Assembly: GCA_000697055.1 (NCBI GenBank)
Contig: JNDT01002162.1
Coordinates: forward strand, 1-64,000
Length of the DNA: 64,000 nucleotides
Direction of reading: 5' to 3'
From: Saksenaea vasiformis B4078
Taxonomy: Eukaryota > Mucoromycota > Mucoromycetes > Mucorales > Saksenaeaceae
Shown: positions 1-10,953 of the stretch, in pieces
Numbering within the stretch: position 1 is the first letter of the stretch
How the letters are laid out: every line of letters starts with the position of its first letter
Position numbers and translations under genes: made by a program
Notes under the pieces: generated by a model
Told to the model about the DNA's origin: nothing
The model's database searches: none
What the model saw: only the letters and a program-made list of their open reading frames with translations

Positions 1-706
1 GCAACATGTGCTTGAATTGCACCCAGGTAAAATTTTCCTCAACCTTTTGCTGAATCCATTCGCGAATTTGTGTACTAACTGGTGCTGAATTCAAATCCTT
101 GATTGATCCTGGCTGGTGTCCACTGTGCTTCCAGTTGTACCGTATCTTTACACGACTAGGATCCGCAATCTCACAAGTAACATAGATAGCAGCGGTACAG
201 TTACATGGGAGAAGGTCAGCCTTTCTACGTCTCTTTGGATCACCATTATTAGCAGAAGGACGTGGAGATCCAGATCGATGACACATAGACCTAACGGTCG
301 TACTTATATTAGACTATGAACTACGATTTCTCTCGTTTTTATTCATAAAATGTCATATAATTCATGACTAGTAGCTCTATACTACTATTATAGATATTAT
401 ACGTACCTCATAAAACACGTTTTTCTTAGGACGGCCTCCTTTGTTTCTGGAAGTCGCGCCTGGAGTAGCAGGCGCGCTTGACGAAGATGCCGCGCTTGGC
501 GAGTCCTGTCTGCCTCTTGAAGGCGTACGGTTGTAAAACTTGCAGCACAAGCGGTTTTCTTCGCTGCGGATCCACTGCTTGTAACTTTCACGCGGCTGGT
601 AGAGGATAACCTCAGGTGTTTCAGCGAAATCGCTAGCAGGAACAATCACTCTGTTAGCAAGAGCTTCAATAGCAGTTACTGAGGAGGAAATAGACACAGA
701 AGACAT
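1..706 (-). CDS. MULE-transposase-like protein, N-terminal part (runs off the left edge)
   Basis: Two exons are visible: 706..407 and 313..1, with an intron bearing a GTACGT donor. Exon 1 starts with a Ser-rich segment, carries a cluster of R/S/A/P low complexity and ends in an AT-hook-like GRPKK. Exon 2 has a basic PKRRRK stretch, then a C-x-C pair followed by V-x-I-R-Y-x-W-K-H-x-x-H. That arrangement resembles the zinc-binding module ahead of MULE-type transposases, which are abundant in Mucoromycota. The reading frame is intact over the roughly 200 codons seen, so it may be a live or domesticated copy. The C-terminal catalytic part lies outside the window. The family call is inference from general resemblance. 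Confidence 0.5.
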
Positions 707-1334
707 GGTTCAGCTAAGAAGAAACGCGATATTATCGATTGAGAAAGCGGAAAAGAAGCACAGATCAGTGGAATGCATGTGCGGTCCAGTTAGATATTTG
801 TTCCTATTTGACCATATATGGAAGCTCAGGAAAGGTAGTCACGGTTTGTACTGTAAAATTCAATTTCTCGGTGACGCACGCCCTTGCGTCACCGATTGCT
901 ATACCAGTCACAAAGCTTAGCGGCGTGTGAATCCAGTGATGCGAGAAGAACTTTACAGATTTTGAGTGTCATCAGACCAGTTATTTACGTTATATGATGC
1001 AAGTGTAGATAGTTTATCCATCATCACAGCACAGCTGCATTAAGACAGCTGTTTGATATACTCACCAGTTGAGGCGATATCCCATAGGTAGTATGTATCA
1101 GACAAGAGCTGCAAGTGACGTTACGTACCCTTGTCACAAAACAATTTCGTTAGTCTGGCGTACCCTGGATATGATGTGCTTTATATAGAAAAAGAATGAG
1201 CAGAATACACCTATTCCTTTTCTGCATTCTAACGTGTCCCATACAATGTTTAACATTTAAATAATGGCCATCTAGTGTAGCAAGGTAGAAAGAAAAAAAA
1301 AAAAAAAAAAGAAAGCTCTGGTATAACGAATCTA
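707..1334. other. Intergenic stretch
   Basis: I see no convincing gene here. It separates the divergent MULE-like gene from the 3' end of FAD synthetase. It contains a long A tract near 1293-1310; the short reading frames have no intron logic or recognisable motif. Confidence 0.5.
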
Positions 1335-2366
1335 TCAAGTTTTAGAGGAGCTTACCCTGCCACAACGTTCGTGTAGTTCATTTTGCAGTCTAAATGCTGG
1401 TAAATAGCCGGACTGTTCCTTGGGATCCTTTAGATCGGGATTCGGATGTGTGTTTTCCATGCTGCCCAAGGAGGTGTAGCTTTAACGACTCATTTAGATC
1501 GGTTTTAGATACTTCCCACGAATTTACCCTTTGTCATAGAGCGAGCAGTAAGGTATTCGCAGTTTGATAAGAAAATCCCAGACGTTTTTGTAAGACCAGT
1601 CAATGATTGGATGTACACGCATAAATTCAGGCCAGCCTTTGTCCGTCATGTCGAAGTGCGTTAGTTGATCTAATATGGCGGCATGGATTCAGTTCCCAAT
1701 TTCCATTCCTTTTTTTTCCTTTGCCTCTTTACCTGCGTAAGGGTCATTCCGGCGGATACCAACAAATATCGCTTTGGGCTTTGGGTCTGATATATCCAAA
1801 AACTGTTGCAACGCCTGGCGCATAGGCCCTGGAATGGCAACACATTTTAAACGATACCTTTGGGCACAAACCTTGACAAAAGAGTCAACGTGAGGAAATG
1901 GATTGGGATAAGTGACGAAGACGGTATTGAGGACGTCACGTTGTTTGCACAGTCGTTGTTTGTACAGACGAGATATGACAGCGACAACAAGATGGAGTAA
2001 TACCGTACAGTCTTTGCCGCCATTGAAAGAGAGAGAAACAGCCTCGGGTCTGTAGGAAAGCTTGTGTGAGAACGAGAACAACAACAAGGCACGGTACGAC
2101 AGGACATGGAACAGTGACACACACACACTTTGTGTCTCTGTATATGTCCCTGTGCGTGCATGCGATCAATCTAACCCGTAACGTTTGTAAGCTTCTTCAA
2201 TAACAGTGAGGGCTTCTTTGACTTGCGATGCCAGGTCATCGTCTGATTCAGCGAGTTGGTACACTGTACGTTCAATGTAGCCAAAATCGTATGCATTTAT
2301 TGTTTCAAAGTAGGGATCAACAGCATTGTCGGTGCATCCATGATGAAGAGTTTCGTCGGGCGACAT
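1335..2366 (-). CDS. FAD1: FAD synthetase (FMN adenylyltransferase)
   Basis: Makes FAD from FMN and ATP in the cytosol. Four exons (2366..2176, 2049..1733, 1669..1528, 1479..1335) join in frame to 264 residues, close to other fungal Fad1 proteins, which have the PAPS-reductase fold. The ATP-binding PP-loop reads SLSFNGGKDCTVLL, and downstream are GIRRNDPY and DMTDKGWPEFMRVHPI, all family hallmarks. The chosen ATG (2366) precedes MSPDETLHH; the frame stays open upstream but that part looks like 5' untranslated sequence. The C-terminus reads ERCGR then about five residues to a TGA. A small 3' intron there cannot be fully excluded. Confidence 0.93.
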
Positions 2367-4050
2367 GGTGTAAAAAAGCAAGGCAAAAGAGAAAGGAAAA
2401 GAGAAGATAATAAAAAAAGCAATAAATCCCGCTATGCCCTGTACTTTTGCTCTCTGTCTCTGGCTACGGTCGAGTTCTTTTCCCCACTCGATTGCCACCC
2501 AGGGAGGCAGATTGAGTCTCCGAAACACTCAATCCTTAAAACTGGGCTTCAGTTTTTCTATGACGTTCTTTTTTCATACGATTTTGGTGTTCTTCCAAGG
2601 GGCTTGTCTGACATGTGATAATGGAAGGTGTGACAAAAAGCTTGGGACCATGGGTACAGTTTCTCCACTTGAGATGGAGACACACAAGGGCAACTCGGAT
2701 TCGAGCATGTTGAAGAGGATATTCGGTATGTCCTTCTTACCGTGTTTAGATAAAACATGCCTATGTTGTGCTTAATGCGTTGATCGCTGTTAATCATGCT
2801 TTACTCATCCGTTTCTTTCGCAATTCGATATGCTTACCTGTCCGAGTTCTGTCTGTCTTCTTTCCCGCGTTATTGTACCACTTTCTTTTTTTTATCAATC
2901 TCTCTCTTTGTAATCGTACGAAACCTCAACAGCAAAACCTGCAACATGCAAGTAATTCAGAAGCAAGGTCTCCTTTTTGGAATTTGTTTGTCGTGCAAGA
3001 AAGCTTTGTGTTCAGAAATGATGTATGTTGATCCATAAATGAAGAAGGCGCAAGCCTCGCGTATGCACAAAACACGCGTCATCACTTCTATAAGATATTC
3101 CATGGATCAAACAGGTGTTTCTCTTTTGGCAATCAAATTATGTCTATTTAGGACTGCAAAGACGATCAGAGGTTACACATTTGTTGACCATCTTTCAAAT
3201 CGGGAGATGATTTCTTGTCTGGAAAATTTCTAGGTATCTGCCTACCCCTGGACCTCGGAAAACATGTCAGATCATAAATCATGCCTGTCAATACAATTCC
3301 AAAGTGAAGCCCAAATATAGAATGGTCGAGACGGATAGCAATTTGTCATTAGAGATTCCGGTCAAACTTCCTATGTCATCCAAAGTCGCTGAAACTTTCG
3401 AGCTACCCGAACGGAAAGCAGCCTTCGTCCATCAGTAGCGAAGAAACCTGATGGATAAGATTAATTCGATTGCTCGTTTGAAGCGAGGCCATGCCGAATG
3501 ATTGTTTCAAGCGATATTCAATTGGCAGTAACTTGCGCGCTAAGTTCGGAAATCAATCGACGCCTATTACTTTATTTGTGTATACTGAGTTATCATAAGT
3601 TTTAAACAGTACTATGAAAAACGTTGAAACGTAGAAAGTTCTGCAATAAATGCTCTATTACTTTTGCAAAAAAAAAAAAAAAAAGAAGCAGCTGAGGGAT
3701 CGTCTTTAATGTAATTGAACAGGAATCGCCAATGCCCTTTTCCAAGAATAGGATGACGGCGTGATTTTACTTCTGTTCGAGAATGCTTTCGGGATGATCG
3801 TAATAGCGTTTTACCCGTGTTCATCAATAACATGATCCTATCCATCGTCGTAACAAAGATTCATGCTCTTTGCGGACGACGTCTGTAAATTGGAAAGAGA
3901 ATAAAAAAGAGGGTATAGAGAACCGTTGCCTTTTTTTATGAAATGCGGGCAAGACTTCATTTATCGATCAACTGACATCATTTCGGAACACAAAGATTTT
4001 TTGCACAACATCAAATTCCTGAACAACGAAAGGGCTGTAAAGGGTCCAAA
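2367..4050. other. Intergenic stretch, no supported gene
   Basis: About 1.7 kb between FAD1 and the HD-domain gene. Short open frames occur on both strands (for example 2649-2725, which ends at a good GTATGT donor), but no downstream exon continues them convincingly. An A tract sits at 3669-3684. I see no RNA gene. Confidence 0.4.
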
Positions 4051-4807
4051 TCAGGAGATAACAGGATCATTTCTACGTAAATGTCGGATTGCCATAGGAC
4101 GGTAAGTTTCCAATCCGGGAACTTCCAATCCAACAACCTTCGCTGCATCATCCCATTGACGTAAATTAACTTTTAAATGAAAGAGTGGGTCTTTTTCAAA
4201 TGCTTGAACCTGCTCTGGTGTAAATGGACCGCCCTATTTAAATATGTTAATATCATAAGCATTCATCGGCTCCTTTTTTTTTTACCTGATATTTGAGTGA
4301 CAGTTTACTGGCGCCGCTCAGGGTCTCGTAGTAATCAGGGTATTTTCCAGTCAAGTAACGTTTGACGGCCACGTGTGACTCGACGAGCTGTGCTATCTTT
4401 TCGGAAAAACCAAGTTTGCGGAGGTACTCTGCACCAATGCGTTCGTGCCCAGTGACCCCGACACTAATTTGCTCTGAGCCTAACGACGGATCGAGATCGG
4501 CTGCATCACAGAGCATCTGTTTCTGGTCCGGGGAAGTTGCAAATTGGCCAATATCATGCAGGAGCGCAGCTAAGACTGTTTCTTCGTCCGCATCTGCAGG
4601 AACCAAAAAGAAAAAAACTGATAAGCAATGGAAAAAAAAAACAAAGAGCCGCATTAACATTCCCTTGACTTATTTACCTGATTCGACAGCCTGTGCAGCA
4701 GCTTGTAAACTATGTTCCAGTTGGGAAATTTTTTCACCAATGTAGCCCTGTTTGCTACCATTCACGAGCACTTGGAAAACAGAATCGACGACCTTGTCCA
4801 CGTCCAT
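4051..4807 (-). CDS. PhnZ-like HD-domain mixed-valence diiron oxygenase
   Basis: Three exons (4807..4678, 4593..4286, 4233..4051) give 206 residues. Bacterial PhnZ cleaves the C-P bond of 1-hydroxy-2-aminoethylphosphonate to glycine and phosphate. All its metal ligands appear here at the same spacing: H32, H56-D57 (LLHDIG), H93, H117 and D174. The iron-gating Tyr/Glu pair is Y22 and E25 (YIGE), and the phosphonate-binding Lys is K121 in SHVAVKRYL; S139 and R171 also match. PhnZ His62 is replaced by Q60 and Gln129 by S142, so the substrate may differ. It is divergent, 428 bp away, from a PhyH-type dioxygenase, the partner enzyme of PhnZ in bacteria. The exact substrate is inference. Confidence 0.88.
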
Positions 4808-5235
4808 ATGAAAGAGCGAAAGAGAGTGGTAAGAAAGAAAGCCAGAAAAAGTAATAAACACCCGTAATAATACATTGTGCTATGACCAAGAATGGAAAAC
4901 GTACCGTATTTAACGTTTTTAACAGTACTGGAAACGTGGTGACAACACCGAGCCATTCAATCGACTAGCCTATCCTGGTCGAGTTTGGAGTACACGATGT
5001 TCCCACTATGCCGCACGTGCCCAATCTAAACCAAATTTGTTTGTCAAAATTTTGTCTCAGGATAAATCAATGGTCTGGTTCGGCGTACGTGCTACTGTTG
5101 TTGGTGTACAAGTGCGAGCGAAACGCGGTGTGGGAACGGGAACGCGGTGTCAGATTATATAAATATCAAGTTTTTCACGATTTGGCTTAGCAATTATCAG
5201 CAAAAAAGAAAAAAAAAAGAAGAAGAAGAAGAAGA
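4808..5235. promoter_or_regulatory. Shared divergent promoter of the PhnZ-like and PhyH/PhnY-like genes
   Basis: A 428-bp gap separates the two start codons. A TATA-box-like TATATAAATA lies near 5156-5165, about 75 bp before the dioxygenase ATG. Just upstream, the 10-mer AACGCGGTGT occurs twice as a direct repeat (5122-5131 and 5141-5150), a candidate activator site. A purine-rich AAG run (5213-5235) abuts the start codon. Co-regulation of the pair is inferred from the arrangement. Confidence 0.5.
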
Positions 5236-6306
5236 ATGGCCGTTCCCAGTGAAGTTCCTTACCCTCTTACCAACGACCAATTGGATGGTTACCAACGCGA
5301 CGGCTATTTGCTTATCCCGGATTTCTTCTCCCCGGAAGAACATCAAGCACTAGTAAAGTATTGTAAAGAATTTCAGAATTGGCCAAAGGAGAAGGGTAAA
5401 TGGATGCAGTACCATGAGCTCAATACCGTCACCAATGAAGTTCAGCTATGTCGGACTGAAAACTTTACACCTTACCATGAGCAAATGGCAAGCTATGTCA
5501 AAAGCAAGAAATTATTCCAGCTCTTGCATTCACTCCATGGTGAGGACTACTTGTTGTTCAAGGAAAAAGTCAATTACAAATTGCCTGGCGGAGGAGGTAA
5601 GGGAATAACAAAAAAGAAAGACATTTTTTATTGTCGTTGTCTGACACGGACCCAAAAAAAAAAATAAGGATTTCCGCCTCATCAAGATGCACCGGCATTT
5701 GTGCAGTTTGGCCAATCCTCCCATGTGACAGTCATGTTCACAGTTGATCCTACGACAACGGAAAATGGATGTCTCGAGGTTGTCCCTGGTTCACACCTGA
5801 ATCAATGCGAAAGAAGAGTCCTTCCCCAAGTAGAATCGGATGGATCCATTACACCTGAGTGGTGTTCCCAACAGGAATGGAAACCAGTTCATTGTCAACC
5901 TGTAAGTCATTCTATTTGGATCAAGAAAAGATAATTTACTTCTTTTTAGGGTTCTATCTTGATCTTTGGAGCTTACTTAGCTCATCGATCAGGGAACAAT
6001 CAAACAGACAAATCACGCGTCGCAGTCTACTTGGTGAGGACGTCACCATGGTTATTTCTCAATAACTAAAACATAATACGTTAGACCTACAATGCAAAAC
6101 GAGAGGGTGACAAGCGTGATACGTATTATGAGCACAAAAGAAAATTGTTTCCACCATCTTATGAACGTGAAGAAGGCAAAGATTATAGTAAGTTTACAAA
6201 GACAAAGAGGAAAAAAGAAAATGGGTTAACACTAATCTTCTTTTTCTTCCTTTAACAAGGTGAAGGGGCAGCCATTTACAACATAGCAACACCTATCCGT
6301 TCCTAA
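5236..6306 (+). CDS. PhyH-family Fe(II)/2-oxoglutarate dioxygenase, PhnY-like
   Basis: Five exons (5236..5596, 5669..5901, 5950..6033, 6085..6187, 6260..6306) encode 275 residues. The facial triad is H125-x-D127 in PPHQDAP and H210 in AHRSGNN, and R221 (KSRVAVY) would bind 2-oxoglutarate. The segment ENGCLEVVPGSH is typical of the phytanoyl-CoA dioxygenase fold. No targeting peptide is evident, so a cytosolic enzyme is likely. In bacteria a PhyH enzyme (PhnY) hydroxylates 2-aminoethylphosphonate to supply PhnZ. The divergent neighbour here is PhnZ-like, so a joint pathway is the favoured reading. Alone, the protein could be annotated only as a PhyH-family hydroxylase. Confidence 0.9.
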
Positions 6307-6846
6307 GGAAGAGACAAAAAAAAAGAGAGAGAAGATAAAGGGTGGTCGGACGATCTTTTTCGTTGCAAAGACAGGATTTCCTAATCAGGTTAAATTGAAG
6401 TGTTTTCAATTGCAAAGAATGGGAGAGATTGTATAATCGTTTAGCACAGAAAGAACAAAAAAAAAAACAGAAGAATCTAATTGGTACACGGTATTGTTTT
6501 TATTCATGGATTGGGGAATCCTTACTTTTTGTATGCATGCAAAACATCAAAGAAGAAAAGGGGGAAAAGATGAATAAGAAAAGGAGGTTAGGGGTTGAGT
6601 GGGTCTGAGCGATTGCATATGTTCCGATCAAAATCATTCCTTTGATTTATATAACTTTTTTTCTGTTTTTTTTTCTTTTTTAGTTTTCAGCTTTTTAGTC
6701 TTTTTTAGCTGCCCTGTTATCCCTCTCCTCTTTTCCCCATTGATACGGGGGATTTTTTTTTCTTTTTTTTTTTGCATATTTTGTCTTCTTTTTTATTCTG
6801 CAGGGCATTTTCAACTTCTTTAATTTCTTTTCTTTACTTTATCTCA
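6307..6846. other. Intergenic, pyrimidine-rich promoter region
   Basis: Contains the 3' flank of the dioxygenase and a strongly T/C-rich tract (about 6650-6840) just upstream of the next ATG, as is common in fungal promoters and 5' leaders. No gene is seen. Confidence 0.4.
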
Positions 6847-7946
6847 ATGACTTCTCAATTTCAACAATATTCTTATGCTTATGGATTTGATCCTCATCGA
6901 TTCTACTCATCAGAACAACAACAACAACAACAACACCAACACCAGCAGCAACAACAACAGCAACAACAAAGACAACAACAACCGGCACTGGATGACGAAG
7001 AACTACTACCTACACGCGACAAATTTAAATGCATTATTGACGATTATTTGAAAAATCTCAGTCCTAAGAAAAGAGACAAGGCTCTAGTGGACCAGGATCG
7101 ATATTGTCTAATTCAACAAGTACTCAGAGATCCAAGAAATACTGCTATCTCTACAGCGCAATTTCGTTTTTGGGTTAAAAAGATGTTTTCTCTTCAAGCT
7201 GGATCAACCGACATCGTTTGTCATGACAATAAACCTGTTGCTATGAAAGAACAAATCTATGGAATCTTGGTCAGAGCTCACAGAGAAGCACATCATGGTG
7301 GCCGAGATAAAACTTCCGCATTGGTAAAACATATAAGCAATAAACCACGATATTTCATATTCTCTAATTCATCTCCAAAAAAAATTATTATTATAATAAA
7401 TAATCATTTTTATAGGTGCGAAGGCAGTTTTCTTGGATCCCAAAGGAACTAGTCGCCCGATTCGTTCGTCATTGCCCGTTCTGTATTACTCGCCGAACAA
7501 CTCATAGTCCTAATATGCCGCCCAAAATGTCTAGTCCATCTACTACTACTACTGTAGTAACGGCCAGCGATAATCTTAGCAACGGCGGAAGGTCCTACGG
7601 CTATGATGCTTCACAACAAGTGCTTTGCACCCCGTCCTTACAGGAAGACAGCGATGTATCACCTTCCCGTTCAACGTCGGAAGACATGGTCTTTGACAAA
7701 TCCTACAATGGCACACTCAACCATCTAACTTGGAGGCGACCGCCAATAGTCATTGAACGTCCCGAAGACCCATTTTTCAATAGTTATCCCTATGAACCGG
7801 CTATCCAACCATCATTATTCACAAACTTCGGCGATAGACAAACTAGTCAAAATCAAGTCGCATCTATCGTATGCGCTTCAACCTTATCAGACGGCAACGA
7901 TGTACAATCTCCAAACCCTTACTGGCACCCTTACTATACTGCATGA
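6847..7946 (+). CDS. PolyQ protein with integrase-like H2C2 zinc-binding domain
   Basis: Two exons (6847..7323, 7416..7946) give 335 residues. The N-terminus has a Gln/His-rich run (about residues 19-45). A helical segment follows (LSPKKRDKALVDQDRY), then an H2C2 zinc-binding module: AHREAHHGG in exon 1 and VRHCPFC after the intron, with the FSWIPKEL segment typical of retroviral and Ty3 integrases between them. No integrase core (DDE) follows; the C-terminal 150 residues are Ser/Thr/Pro-rich and disordered. This looks like a host protein using an integrase-derived zinc finger, perhaps for DNA binding. Its function is unknown to me. Confidence 0.7.
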
Positions 7947-8876
7947 TCTCTAAATCAGTATGAAGGGGAAGTAAAAAAAATAATAATAGTTCAATGGATT
8001 TTCTTTTTTAGTTTGAATAATGTTTTCTGTTATGTACAGAGTCCCGGAAGAAAAAAAGACTGTCGTTTTTCGCTTTCGTGATCTGTCCACCTCTGACCAG
8101 ATTTGCTGTAAAAATAAAATAAAAAACCGACGTACTTTTTGTCACGCTCTCCTTGTGCATTTTGTTTCTTAGTCTATGAAAGGTTACAATGTTCTTTTTT
8201 CATCCATCATAAGCGTGCATAACACAAAAGACCTCTAATCATGGTAGCATTGACAAACAGAAACACAACCACTCCATGCAGATAGTCCTTAGCAAAGCAG
8301 CTCTTGGGCTTGGCACGCATTATGCTTAAAAGCGTGTCGCCGATAGCTCAAAAATGATGCCTGTCTTTTTTTTTTGTGTCTCTTTTCGCCTTGGAAATTG
8401 CCTTGTTTAGACGGAGAAGGAGAAAACTAACAAGCGGTACAATATACATTGTCATGACTTTCATGTGACATTGATCATTCATTTATGCCCCCTCCCGTTA
8501 TAGCTTTTTTTTTTTTTGGTTCTCCTGTCTGCAGGGGAACCAGAAAAAAAACAGGGGTTACGTTGGTTGTTCACTTGCATGACAACGCTGCGCACAGACT
8601 TCTTTCCAGCTGGTTTTAAATTACCGAACAACGCTGTAAGGATTTTTCATTTTTTTTTTCCCTTCTACATGTTGCAACCAATGTTCTGCATAATAGGAGC
8701 CGATAAACAGATGAACGGAACTTGATTTACGGCAAAAAAACTTGGCGTGGTTCCACCATGGCCGCCTTTCCATTGCCATAATACTCCAGTTCAGTGATAG
8801 TCGTCTCGGTTTGCCTATATATCCGTTCAAGGGTCGAGGTATAATGATGCCCACCTCCACATACTACATTATGCAA
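7947..8876. other. Intergenic stretch between convergent genes
   Basis: About 0.9 kb with several A and T tracts (8380s, 8510s, 8650s). No coding or RNA gene is supported. The exact 3' end of the neighbouring Gid1 gene is uncertain and could extend slightly into this region. Confidence 0.4.
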
Positions 8877-10953
8877 TCAATTCCAGGGTGGATTTAATGA
8901 TAAACTTCTGGGATGATGCAACCTACCTATATTTGTATTTAATGCATCAACCACCGATTCCACCCATGATGGATCATTGTAGAAACCCTTGGGACAGTCT
9001 GCCGGATCTTTATAGGCTAGAACAGAGAATGCCTCCTATACTATTCTTGTTGATCAAACCAATCCCCACCCAGCTCACTTACTGACCTTGAGCCTTGCTT
9101 TCATTGATTCTTTCGGCTCAAGGCTGTCGTACAGCCGGGTCAATTCTTGGCCATATTCCATGGCTTTTCGCATCCCTTCTGTATCATAAGTATCATCCTC
9201 GTCACTATCGTCACCCATTTTATCGTAACCATTAGCACTCGTCTCATGGTCCTCTACAGCACTTCGCCGCCGTTTGACTCCCGCCTGGGGGGTTGTTTGG
9301 GTGTCCGATGCATCGATATCCATGGGCACCGCCCCACTGGATCTCGCTACGCCGTTCTTTGATTTCATTCCTTTTCCAGCCTTCCAAACGAGCTCTACGA
9401 ATTTACGGCATCGTAGACCAAATATGATAGGTTGTACCTTTTTCGCCACTTCAGGATAATATATGTCAAAAAGTTCCACTACTCTATCCACATCAATCCG
9501 GCGAACAGCGTCCATAATTTCTACGGACATAAACAAAAAAGAAAAACAGTTGTGAGTTGCATGATAGACAGATCAGCAGATAAATGACCTTGGCGGCGTT
9601 TCATGTCTGTTTCGTTTTCGTCTATCACCTCTTCCATCTCAGTATCAGATTTCACACGGGCTGTGCTATCCTTCTTAAATGCTTCGTATGTATTGACAAA
9701 TCCATAGTGGTGTAAATAGTCTTTCACAACATCCGCAGCAATAGGATTGGCTAGATCCTGGCCTTTCGGTTCGCAGATATGTAACATAGACGCCGACGTA
9801 GGAGATGAATGCAAGGCTTGTTGGCATATACCACGAAAACTACGAGCCTTTTCGTCGTTCAGATACTGGCTTATGTCGAACAAGAACTTGCTTCCACCGA
9901 AATTTGTATGGATCCTATCTCCAGGTGTTTCAAATCCCACAAGCGGATAGAGCGTCCGTCCCCTGATGCTTCGAAACGCAGTGCCCAGGTGTACGCCATT
10001 CTTGGTGTAAAATGCCGTCATGTCACGGAAGTCGACGCCGCATCCGATCACGTCTCCTGTGCCAAACTCAGGTCCATATGGTTTGCTCCCACCCGTTCCT
10101 GAATAGATGTGGCCATCGTTCGAATGATATCTCCATGTATGTTCTTCAAGCAGCGATAAGTGAAGCGACATTATAAGAGACGTTAACTTCAACAATGAAA
10201 TATGTAGTTACCTGCTCCAGATGCATGCGGTTCCCAGCCGAACCCAACATCGCAACCTTGTGACAAGATTTCCACTTCGAAATAGAATATACCACATTGT
10301 GGCCGCATTGGGAAATTGGCTCGTATGGTTGTCATATCAGAATCGTCCTCACCGAGACCTACAAGGAGATGGATCTTCCGCACTTAGTCGCGTACACTCC
10401 TTTTGTTTGTTCTTTTTTCTTTTCGGGAAGGAAAGGGAGGGGGGTGGCAAGGAAAAAAAAACGTGGAAAGCAACTGTATTACAACGAAAAGAAACTTGCC
10501 TTTGTAGGTAAGCTGCAGACCATGGACGTCCATATCAATCACTTCCTCCTGATCTTTCAAGATCCAGGCAGTCGGCAGCCGAAGATCCAAGGCTTCCAAC
10601 ATGGAATAATAATGGGGCAGATCATCATCCATCGCGATCTCAGGGTCATTGGATGCTCGACGGCTGTTTGGATATCTCGATAGGTACAAATTGTACTGTT
10701 CTTCTGCTAGCCGTGCATAGTTGGTGTCGTGTAGATATGAAGGTATGTGTGGCCGATTGTTATTCGCATAAGTATCCAAGAGGATATTCCGATCCTCTTT
10801 AGGCAGTCGACGCCGACGTGGATATGTGCCCAGTCGTGACAACATGGAGCGTGTATGAAAAGCTAAGAGAGCTGAAGCATGCGTATGTGTCGAAAAAAGA
10901 TTGTATGGTGGAGTCTCCGAGGAAGACGATGGAGGTGAAGACATACCGAACAC
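8877..10953 (-). CDS. GID1: SPRY-LisH-CTLH-CRA protein, Gid1/Vid30 (RanBPM) homologue
   Basis: Scaffold subunit of the GID/CTLH E3 ubiquitin ligase. Five exons (10953..10500, 10358..10212, 10143..9589, 9520..9087, 9035..8877) give about 582 residues. The SPRY domain (about 150-300) holds CGIFYFEVEIL, GDVIGCGVDF and TAFYTKNG. LisH (about 337-370) reads DVVKDYLHHYG, CTLH starts at EIMDAVRRID and CRA at EAFSVLAYKDP. Intron 1 is a GC-AG intron: its donor is AAAG|GCAAGT and its acceptor is TTGTAG (10499-10359). The last exon was placed by matching the CRA motif; the stop at 8877 is the least certain part. The N-terminus is Ser/Pro-rich and poorly conserved. Confidence 0.88.

Noticed and set aside
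2434..3038. Overlapping plus-strand open frames, including an exon-like 2649-2725 with a GTATGT donor
   Set aside because: No downstream exon continues in frame beyond a few codons and no family motif is visible.
6599..6823. Phe/Leu-rich 74-residue frame
   Set aside because: It is the translation of a T/C-rich promoter tract; the real gene starts at 6847 in another frame.
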